A stretch of DNA of 64,000 nucleotides, taken from assembly GCA_024760905.1 (NCBI GenBank), contig CM045733.1, positions 38,218,501 through 38,282,500 on the forward strand. The letters are read 5' to 3'. Shown piece by piece: positions 1-20,689 of this stretch; position 1 is the stretch's first letter; every line of letters starts with the position of its first letter. Below the pieces are notes generated by a model. That model was not told where the DNA came from and made no database searches. It saw only the letters and a list, made by a program, of their open reading frames with translations. Both the position numbers and the translations under genes were made by a program. The stretch comes from Plotosus lineatus. Its lineage: Eukaryota; Chordata; Actinopteri; Siluriformes; Plotosidae.

Positions 1-905
1 ACGTTAATCTTGTCTGTCTACAACCAAGAAGTTGTCCATTTACTGATGTTTGGGGTCATTGCCTTGTTGGAATACCCATTTCATGGGCATTTTCTCTTCA
101 GCCTAAGGCAAAATGACCGCTTCAAATATTCTGATATATTCAAACTGATCCATGATGCAATATGCAATAAATAGGTCCGACACTGTAGAATGAGAAACAT
201 CCCTGTATCATGATGTTTGCGCCACCAGGCTTTACTGTCTTCACAGTGTACTGTGGCTTAAATGCAGTGGTTGAGGGATGTCTGAGAAACTGCTTCCAGC
301 CACGACACCCAAAAAGAACAACGCTACTTTCATCAGTCCACAGACAGAGATGTTGTGCAGTTTCTCTTTAGGCCAGTCAGTGTGTTCTTTGGCAAATTGT
401 AACCTCTTCAGCACATCTTTTTTTCAACAGTGGAACTTTGCGGGGGCTTCTTTGTGGATCTTCTAACTGTAACACGACTCACACGTAACTTTAGACCTTT
501 TTTGATTATCCTGGAGTTGATTGGTGGCAGAGTCCTTGTCGTTTTGCCTCTTCTTTCATTAATTTTAATGGCATTTTTTTCACTTTCTTCGAGGTCTTTC
601 AGGTTTTGGTTGCCATTTTAAATCATTTTAACTGAGCAGCCCATCATTTTCTCCACATCTTTATATGTTTTTTACTGTCCAATCAGTGTGCGCTGTTCTT
701 CTGAACAATGTCTGGAATGACCCACTTTCCTCAGAATTTCAGAGAAATGTTCTATAACCTGTATGTACATTTTCTGCCTTCCTTAAATCAGGGCAATAAT
801 TGGCACCTGTTTTTCAAAGAATGAATGATGTCACTAATTAAACTGCTATTCATTTTAAGAAACCTTTTCAATTATTGATTCAATTACTCAGAATCCAGAA
901 TCAAC
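1..905 (-). mobile_element. Degenerate Tc1-like DNA transposon, cut by left window edge
   Basis: Read on the minus strand, the stretch gives broken pieces of a Tc1-type transposase. The region near 700-540 resembles the helix-turn-helix part, and near 250-30 there are fragments resembling the catalytic core, including a GCFS-like motif and a QQGNDPKH-like motif that corresponds to the second catalytic Asp region of Tc1 enzymes. Stops and frameshifts interrupt every frame, so this is a dead copy. It lies in the expected path of the missing downstream cdk10 exons, so it is probably an intronic insertion there. Family assignment is from recalled Tc1 motifs and not from a search. Confidence 0.7.
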
Positions 906-1251
906 AGCATATCGGTCATGACTGTAAGGTCGGTTGGATTCTATTACTCTTCTACATCTGCTAGTAAATTATTTGCCGTATAGAAATATAATTTCTACCA
1001 AAAACACTGATTGATCAGGTTAGCTGTGTCTGTCTGCTATTATTTGGAACACAACCATTTGTGTGTGCATATATATATTTATTATATACATACACACACA
1101 AACTTATAAAAAACAAGATTATGAATAAACCAGAAAGAGAAATCCAGAACCTTCTTACCAGACACTGTCAAAAACTCAGTAGCAGTGTGAGTATATAAAC
1201 AGTTTACACTGCAATTGAGGAGTTTGTGAGAGGTGAGTGTATGGGTCGTAC

Positions 1252-4578
<3,327 letters not shown>

Positions 4579-4658
4579 CTCTTTCACAGCCAGCAACTTT
4601 CAGTGTGATACACACTATCACGTGAGTTATTTGATAGTTTCTATTAGCCAGTTTGACA

Positions 4659-4668
4659 TCTCGCGAGA
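4659..4668. promoter_or_regulatory. TCTCGCGAGA element upstream of cdk10
   Basis: A 10-bp palindrome TCTCGCGAGA, inside the 12-bp palindrome ATCTCGCGAGAT, lies about 80 bp upstream of the proposed cdk10 start codon. A related CGCGAGAT sequence follows near 4691-4698. In vertebrates this motif is a known CpG-promoter element bound by BANP and typical of TATA-less housekeeping promoters. The sequence match is exact; its use here is inferred from position. Confidence 0.6.
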
Positions 4669-4920
4669 TGTTAGGTGGAATACGTGTTTACGCGAGATTT
4701 GGTTGTGAAGTGACCGAGGACTTTATCCACACCCCAACAACGTTCTCTATTCAAGATTATTCAATATGCCACATGAAAGATTTTCTTTTTTACATTTATT
4801 CGCACATTACGTGTAACAGAAGTGTTCATAATAATCCCTGATATATGAAAGTTTTTATGGGGCAATTTAAATAAATAAATATGGTATACATTATGTACAG
4901 TGTAGAAACGAATCTGCTCC

Positions 4921-4963
4921 CAACTGAACATCTACTATAATCTACTATAATCTACTATAAACA
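4921..4963. repeat. Short tandem repeat TCTACTATAA
   Basis: Three close copies of a 10-bp TCTACTATAA unit between cdk10 and the spata33 stop codon. Confidence 0.8.
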
Positions 4964-5002
4964 GATAGATAATAGAGTGACAATGGATGGTGGTGATGAG
5001 GG

Positions 5003-5308
5003 TTAGGCCCTGTTCACGAAACGCCCTCCCACAATGACGGGCTTGTCTGGCCTGCGTTCCCGGTTAGCCTCTACGGTGGAGTGTACGGTATTTGGAGTCA
5101 ACAGGTTTTCTCGAGATGGGGCTGTGATTATGATTATCGGCGGGGCTAGGGGACAGGAAAGAGATAAGGATGAGGGTAGTGATGTGCTGCTGTCCGGGGA
5201 CTGAGGTGTCAAATCAGCTTTATTTACTGTAAAAAAAAAAATAAGTAACAGATTAAACATCATATATATAAAATTTAAGAAGTAATTTAAATGTATCTGC
5301 TGCAGTCG

Positions 5309-5343
<35 letters not shown>

Positions 5344-5458
5344 TGATAAAGTGGACAGAGTTTCGGTGTTGAGGGGACAGTGGCAGTATTTAACCCACCA
5401 TGACAAAACACACCAAGAGGAGCATCACACTGTCATAGTGTTTTATCGTCATGTGTAC

Positions 5459-5533
<75 letters not shown>

Positions 5534-5724
5534 AATGGTCAGATAATAAATAACTAAATTGCTGAATTGGAAGGATGGGAAAGTGTTCAAGACAGGCAGA
5601 CATGAGGGTGAGAAAGAGGAAAAGTAAGAGGAGTACAGACAGACAGACGGACATTAATTTAAGATGTAAAGTAATGGTATGTATTACCGATATGTTGTTT
5701 TGAGTTGCTGGCTGAAGAACCCAT
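5003..5724 (-). CDS. spata33: SPATA33-like protein, two exons, 86 codons
   Basis: Exon 1 is 5688-5724 (ATG at 5724, ending before a GTAATA donor). Exon 2 is 5003-5226, entered through a pyrimidine-rich acceptor ending ACAG and closed by TAA. The join keeps frame. The protein begins MGSSASNSK, which fits an N-myristoylation signal. A Ser/Pro-rich middle is followed by PPIIIITAPSRENLL and a basic C-terminus ending VIVGGRFVNRA. Mammalian SPATA33 is small, lies between CHMP1A and CDK10 and carries a PQIIIT calcineurin-binding motif; here PIIIIT satisfies PxIxIT, and gene position and strand relative to cdk10 and chmp1a are the same. In mouse SPATA33 links calcineurin to sperm mitochondria and has also been tied to mitophagy. 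Outside the motif I see little similarity, so orthology rests on motif, size and synteny. It could be annotated as noncoding by automatic pipelines. Confidence 0.7.
5310..5342. repeat. (TG)n microsatellite in spata33 intron
   Basis: A TG run in the intron between the two proposed spata33 exons. A second, opposite-phase (CA)n run lies in the same intron at 5460-5530, so the intron could form a TG/CA stem. Confidence 0.97.
5460..5530. repeat. (CA)n microsatellite in spata33 intron
   Basis: About 35 CA units. Open frames over it arise only from the repeat. Confidence 0.98.
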
Positions 5725-5739
5725 TCCCTATCAGAACCT

Positions 5740-6437
5740 CAGTTAGTGTCCATCATTCAACACTAATCACTCACTCACACTAATCTATCTCCCTGTGTCT
5801 GTGATCTAATCCTGGGTTTAACACTTCCTCTCATACACTGCCTCTAAATTAACTCCCTCTGGCCCTGTTCCTTCCGGTACTCGTCTGACACAATTTACTC
5901 ACCCAGAAGTAATTTGTAGTTTCTATTGTTAACTTTGTAATGTGTAAGTCTGGTATGTCGTGTGTATTGTACAGAATGGTGGTTTTGAGATTTGAACTCA
6001 AAGCAAGAAGTATAAAGTTATGTGCAGTAGATTGATTATAGCTGTGTGTGTATGTGTGAGAGAGAAATTATTATAAGCAGAAAATAGTTATGTAGTTTAT
6101 GATATACAGTATGTCATGGTGTAATGTTAATCCGTCATATTAAACTATATCAGTTCAAAATTTGTACCCACATTGGAATGTTCCTCTAATAAACTACACT
6201 GATTTCTTTAGATCACATATCTGTGGACTGAGATACCTGTGACTCTTATTTTCCAGGTGAATTGTCCATCACTGCCCTGCAGTAGGTTGGTGACCTGTTG
6301 AGGGTTTAACCCCACATCTCCTGTAATCCAATCCACATTTATTTATAAAGCACATTATAAACAATAACAGTTGAAACAAAGTGCTGTACTAAAACATAAA
6401 AGCACTTAAATACATATAAAAACAACAGATAAATAAT
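5740..6437. other. Intergenic, nothing recognised
   Basis: AT-rich DNA upstream of spata33 exon 1. It may hold the spata33 promoter and noncoding 5' exon sequence; I see no clear motif, ORF or repeat. Confidence 0.5.
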
Positions 6438-6454
6438 TAGAGAATTAAGAAACT

Positions 6455-6781
6455 TCTTCTTTTTCCCTTTCTCTGGAGTCGCCACAGCAAATCATCTGAT
6501 TCGCACATTTGATTTGGCAGAGGTTTTTACATCGGATGCCCTTCCTGTCACAACCCTTTAGCAAGGGACAGAAACACACTGAGGACTTTGCAGCTACTCT
6601 TTACGAAAGTCAGCAATGGTTCTTTTACATGCCTCACACCATAGACAGTGAGAGACATGGCCCACCTTTGATAACCCAGGTAGCTGCACTGGGGGGGACA
6701 GTGACAACCTTGTGGGGACTCGAACCCCCAACCTTAGGATCAGCGATCCTGTGCCCTATCCACTAGACCACCACTGCCCAC
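6455..6781 (-). mobile_element. Full-length tRNA-derived SINE with RTE tail, clean target duplication
   Basis: Read on the minus strand it begins GGGCAGTGGTGGTCTAGTGG, an RNA polymerase III A-box-like start, then a B-box-like GGTTCGAGTCC-type block (here slightly altered), a conserved middle, the segment TGACAGGAAGGGCATCCGATG, and a tail resembling CGCTGTGGCGACTCC followed by A-rich DNA. The tail and the AGGAAGGGCATCC block both recur in the RTE LINE copies of this window. The element is bounded by a perfect 17-bp duplication TAGAGAATTAAGAAACT at 6438-6454 and 6782-6798, so the insertion is fairly recent. Confidence 0.88.
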
Positions 6782-7017
6782 TAGAGAATTAAGAAACTAT
6801 AAAACCAAAATAAATAAAACCCTTCGGAGGTCCCTCTGACGGATAGGATTCACTCCAGATTTCCCTGATGGATAAGTGGTATGTACAAACAGTTGGTGGA
6901 TGGAATTGTCTGTTAATATTTGCACTGTTAGTTTGTTGCAAGATTTATCTGTTTAAATTTTTTTCATTTGAGGTAGGACAGTAATAAAACATGTTACTTT
7001 CAAACTTGAGTCATAAT

Positions 7018-9779
7018 CTTCTTCTTTTCCTTTCGGCTGTTCCCTTCAGGGGTCGCCACAGCAAATGATCTGCCTCCATCTCTCCCTATCCTCTGCATCT
7101 TCTACTCTTACTCCAACGACCTTCATGTCCGCCTTCACTGCATCCATAAATCTTCTCTTTGGTCTTCCTCTGGGCCTTTTGCCTGGTAGTTCCAACCTCA
7201 GCATCCTACGACCAATATACTCACTATCCCTCCTCTGTACATGTCCAAACCATCTCAATCTAGCCTCTCTGACTTTGTCTCCAAAACATCTAACATGTGC
7301 TGTCCCTCTGATGTACTCATTTCTGATCCTATCCATCCTCGTTACTCCCAAAGAGAACCTCAACATTTTCATCTCTGCTACCTCCAACTCTGACTCCTGT
7401 CTTTTCCCCAGGGCCACTGTCTCTAAACCATACAACATTGCTGGCCTCATCACCATCTTGTACACTTTTCCCTTCATTCTTGCCGATACTCTCCTATCAC
7501 ACATCACACCGACACTTTTCTCCAACCATTCCAACCTGCCTGCACGCGCTTATTCACCTCTTTTCCACACTCTCCATTGCTCTGGATTGTTGAGCCTAAG
7601 TACTTAAAATCCTCCACCTTCTTTATCTCTGCCCCCTGTAACCTCAAAGTTCCTCTTGGGTCCTTGTCGTTCACACACATGTATTCTGTCTTACTAAGAC
7701 TAACCTTCAATCCCCTCCTTTCCAGGGCATACCTCCACCTCTCTAGATTTTCCTCCACTTGGTCTCTGCTCTCACTACAGATCACAATGTCATCTGCAAA
7801 CATCATAGTCCATGGAGATTCTTGTCTAACCTCATCTGTTAGCCTGTCCATCACCATAGCAAACAAGAAGGGGCTGAGAGCTGACCCTTGATGTAGTCCC
7901 ACCTCCACCTTGACCTCTTCTGTCACACCCACAGCACACCTCACCACTGTCTTACATCTATCATACATGTCCTGCACCACTCTAACATACTTCTCTGTCA
8001 CTCCAGACTTCCTCATACAATACCACAGTTCTTCTCTCGGCACCCTGTCATATGCTTTCTCCAGATCCACAAAGGCACAATGCAGCTCCTTCTGACCTTC
8101 TCTGTACTTCTCTATTACCATCCTCAAAGCAAACACTGCATCTGTGGTGCTCTTTCTTGGCATGAAACCAAACTGTTGTTCACAAATGCTGACCTCTGCC
8201 CTTAGTCTTGCTTCCACTATTCTTTCCCATAGCTTCATTGTATGGCTCATCAACTTTATCCCTCTGTAGTTGCCACAACTCTGTACATCGCCCTTGTTCT
8301 TAAAAATGGGCACAAGCACACTTCTCCTCCATTCCTCTGGCATCTGCTCACTTTCTAAGACCTTGTTGAATATTCTTGTCAGAAAATCTACTGCTACCTC
8401 CCTAGACACTTCCATACCTCAACTGGTATGTCATCAGGGCCAACTGCCTTTCCACTCTTCATCCTCTTCAATGCCCTCCTCACTTCTCCCTTACTAATCT
8501 TTGCTACTTCCTGCTCCTCAACGGTCACCCCTTCTACTCTTTTTCTCTCTCATTTTCCTCATTCATCAGCTCTTCAAAGTACTCTTTCCATCTTCCCAGC
8601 ACACTTCTGTCATCAGTCAATACATTTCCCTCTCTGTCCTTTATCACTCTAACTTGCTGCACGTCTTTCCCATCTCTATTTCTCTGCTGTGCTAACCTGT
8701 ATAGATCATTTTCTCCCTCCTTACTGTTCAACCTATCATACAAGTCATCATACGCCCTCTGTTTGGCCTTTGACACTGCTACCTTCGCCTTACGCTGTGT
8801 CTCCCTGTACTCCTGTTTACTCTCTTCGGTCCTCTCAATGTCCCACTTCTTCTTGGCTAACCTCTTCTTTTGTACACACTCCTGCACTTCCTCATTCCAC
8901 CACCAAGTTTCCTTATCTACTTTCCTTCCAGAGGACACACCAAATACTCTCCTACCGGTCTCCCTGATCACATTGGCTGTGGTTGTCCAGTCCTCTGGAA
9001 GCACTTCCTGACTACCCAAAGCCTGTTTCAACTCCTCCTTGAAGACAACACGACACTCTTCCTTTTCAGCTTCGACCACTTTGTCTTCTGCTCTACCTTT
9101 GCCTTTTTCACCTTTCTCACCATCAGTGTCATCCTGCACACCACCATCCTATGCTGTTTGGCAACACTCTCACCCACTACTACTTTGCAGTCACTGACTT
9201 CCTTCAAATTACCTCGCCTACACAAGATGTAGTCTACCTGTGTGCTCTTACCTCCGCTTTCATAAGTCACCCTATGCTTCTGTTTCTTCTGGAAGAAAGT
9301 ATTCACCACAGCCATTTCCATCCTTTTTGCAAAATCGATCAACATCTGTCCTTCTGTGTTCCTGTCCTGGATACCAAACCTGCCCATCACTTCCTCGTCC
9401 CTCTGTTGCCTGCACCAACATGTCCATTGAAGTCTGCTCCAATGACCACTCTTTCACCTCTGGGGGTACTCTGCATCACTTCATCTAACTCACTCCAGAA
9501 TCTCTCCTTCTCTTTTAGCTTACATCCTGCCTGTGGGGCATAAGCACTAACAACATTGACTATCACGCCTTCAATTTCTAACTTGAGACTCATCACTCTG
9601 TCTGACACTCTTTTCACTTCTAGAACATTCCTGACAAACCCCTCCTTCAAGATGACTCCTACTCCATTTCTCTTCCCATCCACACCATTATAAAACAGTT
9701 TAAACCCTGCTCCTAAGCTTTTAGCCTTTCTACCTTTCCACCTTGTCTCCTGAACACACAGTATGTCCACCTTCCTCCT
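7018..9779 (-). mobile_element. RTE-clade LINE, 5'-truncated copy (RTE copy 1)
   Basis: Minus-strand frames give, in order, the APE-type endonuclease (9770-9028, with VQETRWKGRKAKS and GADFNGHVGAGN), a linker (9139-8534), reverse transcriptase (8415-7504, with VDLEKAYDRVPREELWY, HQGSALSPFLFAMVMDRL and FADDIVICSES) and the C-terminal region (7534-7046, with RWFGHVQRRDSEYIG and RPRGRPKRRFMD). Several frameshifts break it. The 3' end is a CTT-rich tail, GAAGAAGAT on the element strand. A perfect 13-bp duplication CTTGAGTCATAAT lies at 7005-7017 and 9780-9792. The copy lacks the 5' UTR and first codons, as expected from incomplete reverse transcription. Related endonuclease fragments are often mislabelled craniofacial development protein 2. 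Confidence 0.93.
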
Positions 9780-9833
9780 CTTGAGTCATAATATTACATT
9801 TATTCATGCTGTTCATGTAGAAATAACCTGCTC

Positions 9834-9888
<55 letters not shown>
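9834..9888. repeat. (AAT)n microsatellite
   Basis: About 18 AAT units between two RTE copies lying head to head. Confidence 0.97.
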
Positions 9889-9902
9889 TATTTGGGTAAT
9901 GC

Positions 9903-11248
9903 AGCCATGAGGGGGAGCACAATGCAGTGTCTCTTCCTTACGCCAGTCCCAAGCCCAGATAAATGCAGAGGGTTGTGTCAGGAAGGGCATCCAACCTAAA
10001 ACCAATGCCCACAAAAAATTTTCGAATCGATGATACGAATTACATACCGGATCGGTCATGGCCCGGGTTAACAACGACTGCCATCAGTGCTGTTAACCAA
10101 CAGGGTGCTGGTGAAAATTGGACTACTGTTGGCTGAAGAAGGAGAGTTGGGTGGTGTCTCCGTAGGCAGAGAGAGAAGAGGAAAGGCAGGAGTGTAGGCC
10201 CGAGAGTAGGGACTTTGAATGTTGGAATTATGAAAGGAAAAGCTAGACAGCTGGCTGACATGATGCAGAGGAGAAAGGTGGACATACTGTGTGTTCAGGA
10301 GACCAGGTGGAAAGGTAGCAATACTAGAAGCTTAGGAGCAGGGTTTAAGCTGTTTTATCATGGTGTGGCTGGGAAGAGAACTGGAAGAGGTGTCATCTTG
10401 AAGGAGGGGTTTGTCAGGAATGTTCTAGAAGTGAAAAGAGTGTCAGACAGAGTGATGAGTCTCAAGTTAGAAATTGAAGGTGTGATGTTCAATGTTGTTA
10501 GTGCTTATGCCCCACAGGCAGGATGTGAGCTAGAAGAGAAGGAGAGATTCTGGAGTGAGTTCGATGAAGTGATGCAGAGTACCCCCAGAGGTGAAAGAGT
10601 GGTAATTGGGCAGACTTCAATGGACATGTTGGTGCAGGCAACAGAGGGGACGAGGAAGTGATGGGCAGGTTTGGTATCCAGGACAGGAACACAGAAGGAC
10701 AGATGTTGATAGATTTTGCAAAAAGGATGGAAATGGCTGTGGTGAATACTTTCTTCCAGAAGAGACAGGAGCATAGGGTGACTTATAAAAGCGGTAGTAG
10801 GAGCACACAGGTAGACTACATCTTGTGTAGGCAATGTAATTTGAAGGAAGTCAGTGACTGCAAAGTAGTAGTGGGTGATGACGCTGATGGTGAGGAAGGT
10901 GAAGAAGGCAAAGGCAGAGCAGAAGACAAAGTGGTGGAAGCTGAAAAAGGAAGAGTGCCATGTTGTCTTCAAAGAGGAGTTGAAACAGGCTTTGGGTAGT
11001 CAGGAAGAGCTTCCAGATGACTGGACAACTACAGCTAATGTGATCAGGGAGACAGGTAGGAGAGTAGTTGGTGTGTCATCTGGAAGGAAAGTAGATAAGG
11101 AGACTTGGTGGTGGAATGAGGAAGTGCAGGAGTGTGTACAAAGGAAGAGGTTAGCTAAGAAGAAGTGAGACAGTGAGAGGACCGAAAAAAGTAAACAGGA
11201 GTACAGGGAGACACAGCGGAAGGTGAAGGTAGCGGTGTCAAAGGTGTC
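9903..11248 (+). mobile_element. RTE LINE with 5' end but lacking its 3' half (RTE copy 2)
   Basis: The plus strand starts with the element's 5' UTR (CAAGCCCAGATAAATGCAGAG, then the AGGAAGGGCATCC block), followed by the endonuclease frame 10215-10661 (VQETRWKGSNTRS), 10658-10999 (MGRFGIQDRNTEGQML) and 10875-11168 (linker, ETGRRVVGVSSGRKVDKETWWWNEE). It ends around the linker at KVKVAVSK and never reaches the reverse transcriptase. Having the 5' end but no 3' end is unusual for a LINE and points to a later deletion or recombination. Frameshifts interrupt it, so it is dead. Confidence 0.9.
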
Positions 11249-11261
11249 ACCATATTGAAAA

Positions 11262-11388
11262 TTGAGCTGCAATAGCCTGGAGAGCTGTACAGGGTGTGCC
11301 TCAGAGTTCGTTGAGATCAATGCTAGCCTTCCCGCAACCATAATTAGGATTGCACGGATTAAAAATTAATTAATAAAAAATTGGGTTA
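11262..11388 (+). mobile_element. SINE/repeat tail fragment (AATTAGGATTAAGCGG type)
   Basis: A fragment of the tail family that reads gagagctgtccagggtgt...cccgcaacc...taattaggatt, here diverged. The same tail recurs at 11640-11765 and at the end of the SINE at 11834-12155. Confidence 0.6.
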
Positions 11389-11483
11389 AAATGAGCATGT
11401 AAGTGTACTGAGGTGATGATGTCACAAAGAATGTATCATATTTATTGCATTGTGGAATAAAGTTGAATTGGTGTCTTGGAGTG

Positions 11484-11486
<3 letters not shown>

Positions 11487-11516
<30 letters not shown>
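11487..11516. repeat. Poly(T) run
   Basis: About 30 T residues. It could be the poly(A) end of a minus-strand retroposed sequence, but nothing recognisable precedes it. Confidence 0.9.
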
Positions 11517-11517
<1 letters not shown>

Positions 11518-11639
11518 AAACCATGAAATAATCTGTAAATCAAAGCAGAGATCTCTAGACCAAAAAGTTTTAATAATGTGCCAGTACAGTCTGCAATCAC
11601 TATTAAAAGAAAATAAACAACATCAGCAATGTCATGGGC

Positions 11640-11765
11640 CCAGCAATTTCCTGTCTGGAAAGCTGTCCAGGGTGTACCCCATCCTTGCCTATAGTCGGCT
11701 GAGCTGGGCACAAGCCCCCCGCAACCCTAATTAGAATTAAGCGGTTCAGAAAATGAATGAATGAA
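11640..11765 (+). mobile_element. SINE tail fragment ending in ATGAATGAATGA
   Basis: Matches the second half of the SINE at 11834-12155: a CTGTCCAGGGTGTACCCC-like block, GCAACCCTAATTAG and AGCGGTTCAGAAAATGAATG. No tRNA-like head is present. Confidence 0.7.
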
Positions 11766-11833
11766 CAATGTCAAGGATTCACCAGAAAATAACGTGGCCT
11801 CTTTCTAAAAGATCAAATAGGTTTTTAATACAC

Positions 11834-12155
11834 CAGAGGTGGCCTGGTGGTAAAAGCTGATGGGTTACTGATCCTAAGGTTGGAGGTTCAAGCCCCATCC
11901 TCATCAGGTTGTCACTGTCCCCTCAGTGCAGCGAACTGGGTTATCAAAGGCTGGCCATGTCTCTCACTGTCTATGGTGTGAAACATGTAAAAGAACCCTT
12001 GTTGACTTTCAACAAGAGCAGCTACGTGGTTCTCCCCTGTGATGGCCTGGTGAGCTGTCCCGGGTGTATTCTGCCCTCGGTTGGAGTCGGCTGGGATGGG
12101 TGCCAGCCTCCCCACGACCCCAATTAGGATTAAGCGGTTACAGAAAATGAATGAA
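11834..12155 (+). mobile_element. tRNA-headed SINE with the GAATGAAT-type tail
   Basis: The head GAGGTGGCCTGGTGGTAAAAG and B-box-like GGTTCAAGCCCC match the other SINEs, as does the middle block GTTATCAAAGGCTGGCCATG. Instead of the RTE tail it continues CTGTCCCGGGTGTATTCTG, then CCCCAATTAGGATTAAGCGG and AAAATGAATGAA. The same head therefore occurs with two different 3' tails in this window. Confidence 0.8.
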
Positions 12156-12178
12156 AGTTTTTAGAAAAGTGGCTGCAT

Positions 12179-12179
12179 C

Positions 12180-12209
<30 letters not shown>
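12179..12209. repeat. (AAT)n microsatellite
   Basis: About ten AAT units between the SINE and the chmp1a promoter region. The remaining DNA to 12480 shows nothing recognisable. Confidence 0.95.
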
Positions 12210-12212
<3 letters not shown>

Positions 12213-12550
12213 CATCAAGACATTTTGTTCAAGTTTCAAATGTACTGAGGAAATTATATTCACAGTTAGAATCTGTAATGATGTCACAGAGAGGGGATTT
12301 TGAAAAACGAGTGAGGAATGCATATTAATCAATATAGTAACTACAGTAACTTGAAATGGGGAAAGACGAAGTGAAAAAAAGTGATGATATCCTTATTTAC
12401 AGTAATGTTACAGAAAGTGAGTTTTTAACACAATAGAAAAATAATAATAGGGAAAAAAGACATAATCGTCATCCCAGCAACTACAATGGCGGTTCCAAAA
12501 ATGAGCGAATTTTATCATTACTTCCTGGTTGCGTCTCAACGGCGCTGACG

Positions 12551-12564
12551 TGATCACGTGATCA
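12551..12564. promoter_or_regulatory. Palindromic E-box TGATCACGTGATCA, chmp1a promoter
   Basis: A 14-bp perfect palindrome centred on CACGTG, about 100 bp upstream of the chmp1a start codon and within a CpG-containing stretch. CACGTG is bound by bHLH-zip factors such as USF, and by MiT/TFE factors when flanked suitably; the flanks here (GAT/ATC) are close to, but not the same as, the CLEAR consensus GTCACGTGAC. A CAATGGCGG sequence near 12483-12491 resembles a YY1-type promoter element. Function is inferred from position. Confidence 0.5.
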
Positions 12565-12664
12565 GGTGAAAGGTGGACGAGCCGGAAGTGAGCAGATTGC
12601 AGCCGTGGATCAGAAATAAACACAAACACAACTTGATTCGAGTTTCTTACTCACGGACAGAGAC

Positions 12665-19720
<7,056 letters not shown>

Positions 19721-19881
19721 TCAACTCCAAACTGCAACCTGAAGAACTGAAGAGTGAAACTGCTATATGTGGAGAGATAAAGGAGAGATGAAGAAAATTG
19801 CCCACTGCTGGACTCCAATTTATATTTTGGACTTACCAGGCCTTCGATATATACTTTTTAAACCCTCCCACAGGACATATA

Positions 19882-20008
19882 TACACACACACACACACAC
19901 ACAAAATGCTGTGTGTGCGCGCATGTGCGTGTGTGTATGTGTGTCTGTTCTAGTTATTTTGCAAACACTGATGCAAACAATCTCGTTTTGTACATATGCT
20001 CTCTCTCT

Positions 20009-20041
<33 letters not shown>

Positions 20042-20052
20042 GCTCGCTCTCT
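19882..20052. repeat. (CA)n and (CT)n runs in chmp1a 3' UTR
   Basis: (CA)n at 19882-19903 and (TC)n at 19999-20052, with a further (CA)n at 20321-20367. All lie between the chmp1a stop and its poly(A) signal. Confidence 0.95.
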
Positions 20053-20318
20053 GGATGAAAGTGAGCTTCAAGACTTTGTGTGTCTGGGTTTTTTCTGCAT
20101 GTCCTCTTCTTGAATCAGACAGCAAGTTCATATACAGTACTCACATTGGCTGTAAATTATTCCCACAGATAAGTTTTTATGAACTGTACATTGTTCAGAG
20201 GAGAGTATGTGGATACAGATGTGAATTATTAGCTGTTATTCACCATGTAAGTCTTTAACTGCACTAACCAACACTAACAAAACAATTATCAGAAGCAGTT
20301 GCTCAACCCTGGCCTTTA

Positions 20319-20371
<53 letters not shown>

Positions 20372-20651
20372 GGATTGTATTAGCATTGTGGCTACAGTTC
20401 TTAGCATTCTTCAGGGGTGTTACTACTTGGTGTACACACTTCCTCTTCTTCCTCGTTTATATTCCTTCATCAGTGCCTGATTGAGATATTAGCATGCGTC
20501 AAGTGACGCGGCACCAAGGCATTGTGGTTACAGAGATCTGTTATCCGTACAGCTGTCTCTCCCTCCTACCCTCTGTAGGTGTTTTTATTGGTTTCAAGTG
20601 TTATTTATATGCTGTCGCTTTTCTCTTGGTTTTGTACAGTTAGTGAGTGGG

Positions 20652-20657
20652 AATAAA
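20652..20657 (+). terminator. chmp1a poly(A) signal AATAAA
   Basis: A canonical AATAAA lies about 930 bp after the chmp1a stop, followed by a GT-rich stretch (GTGTTCTAGTGTGCACATG). This would end a 3' UTR rich in CA and CT repeats. It is the first good signal with a suitable downstream element; earlier cleavage is possible. Confidence 0.6.
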
Positions 20658-20689
20658 ATGTCTCTGATAAAAAGCTTTGTGTTCTAGTG

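Noticed and set aside
7065..9543. Plus-strand open frames up to 180 residues
   Set aside because: They are antisense to the RTE LINE copy 1, whose minus-strand frames carry recognisable EN/RT motifs.
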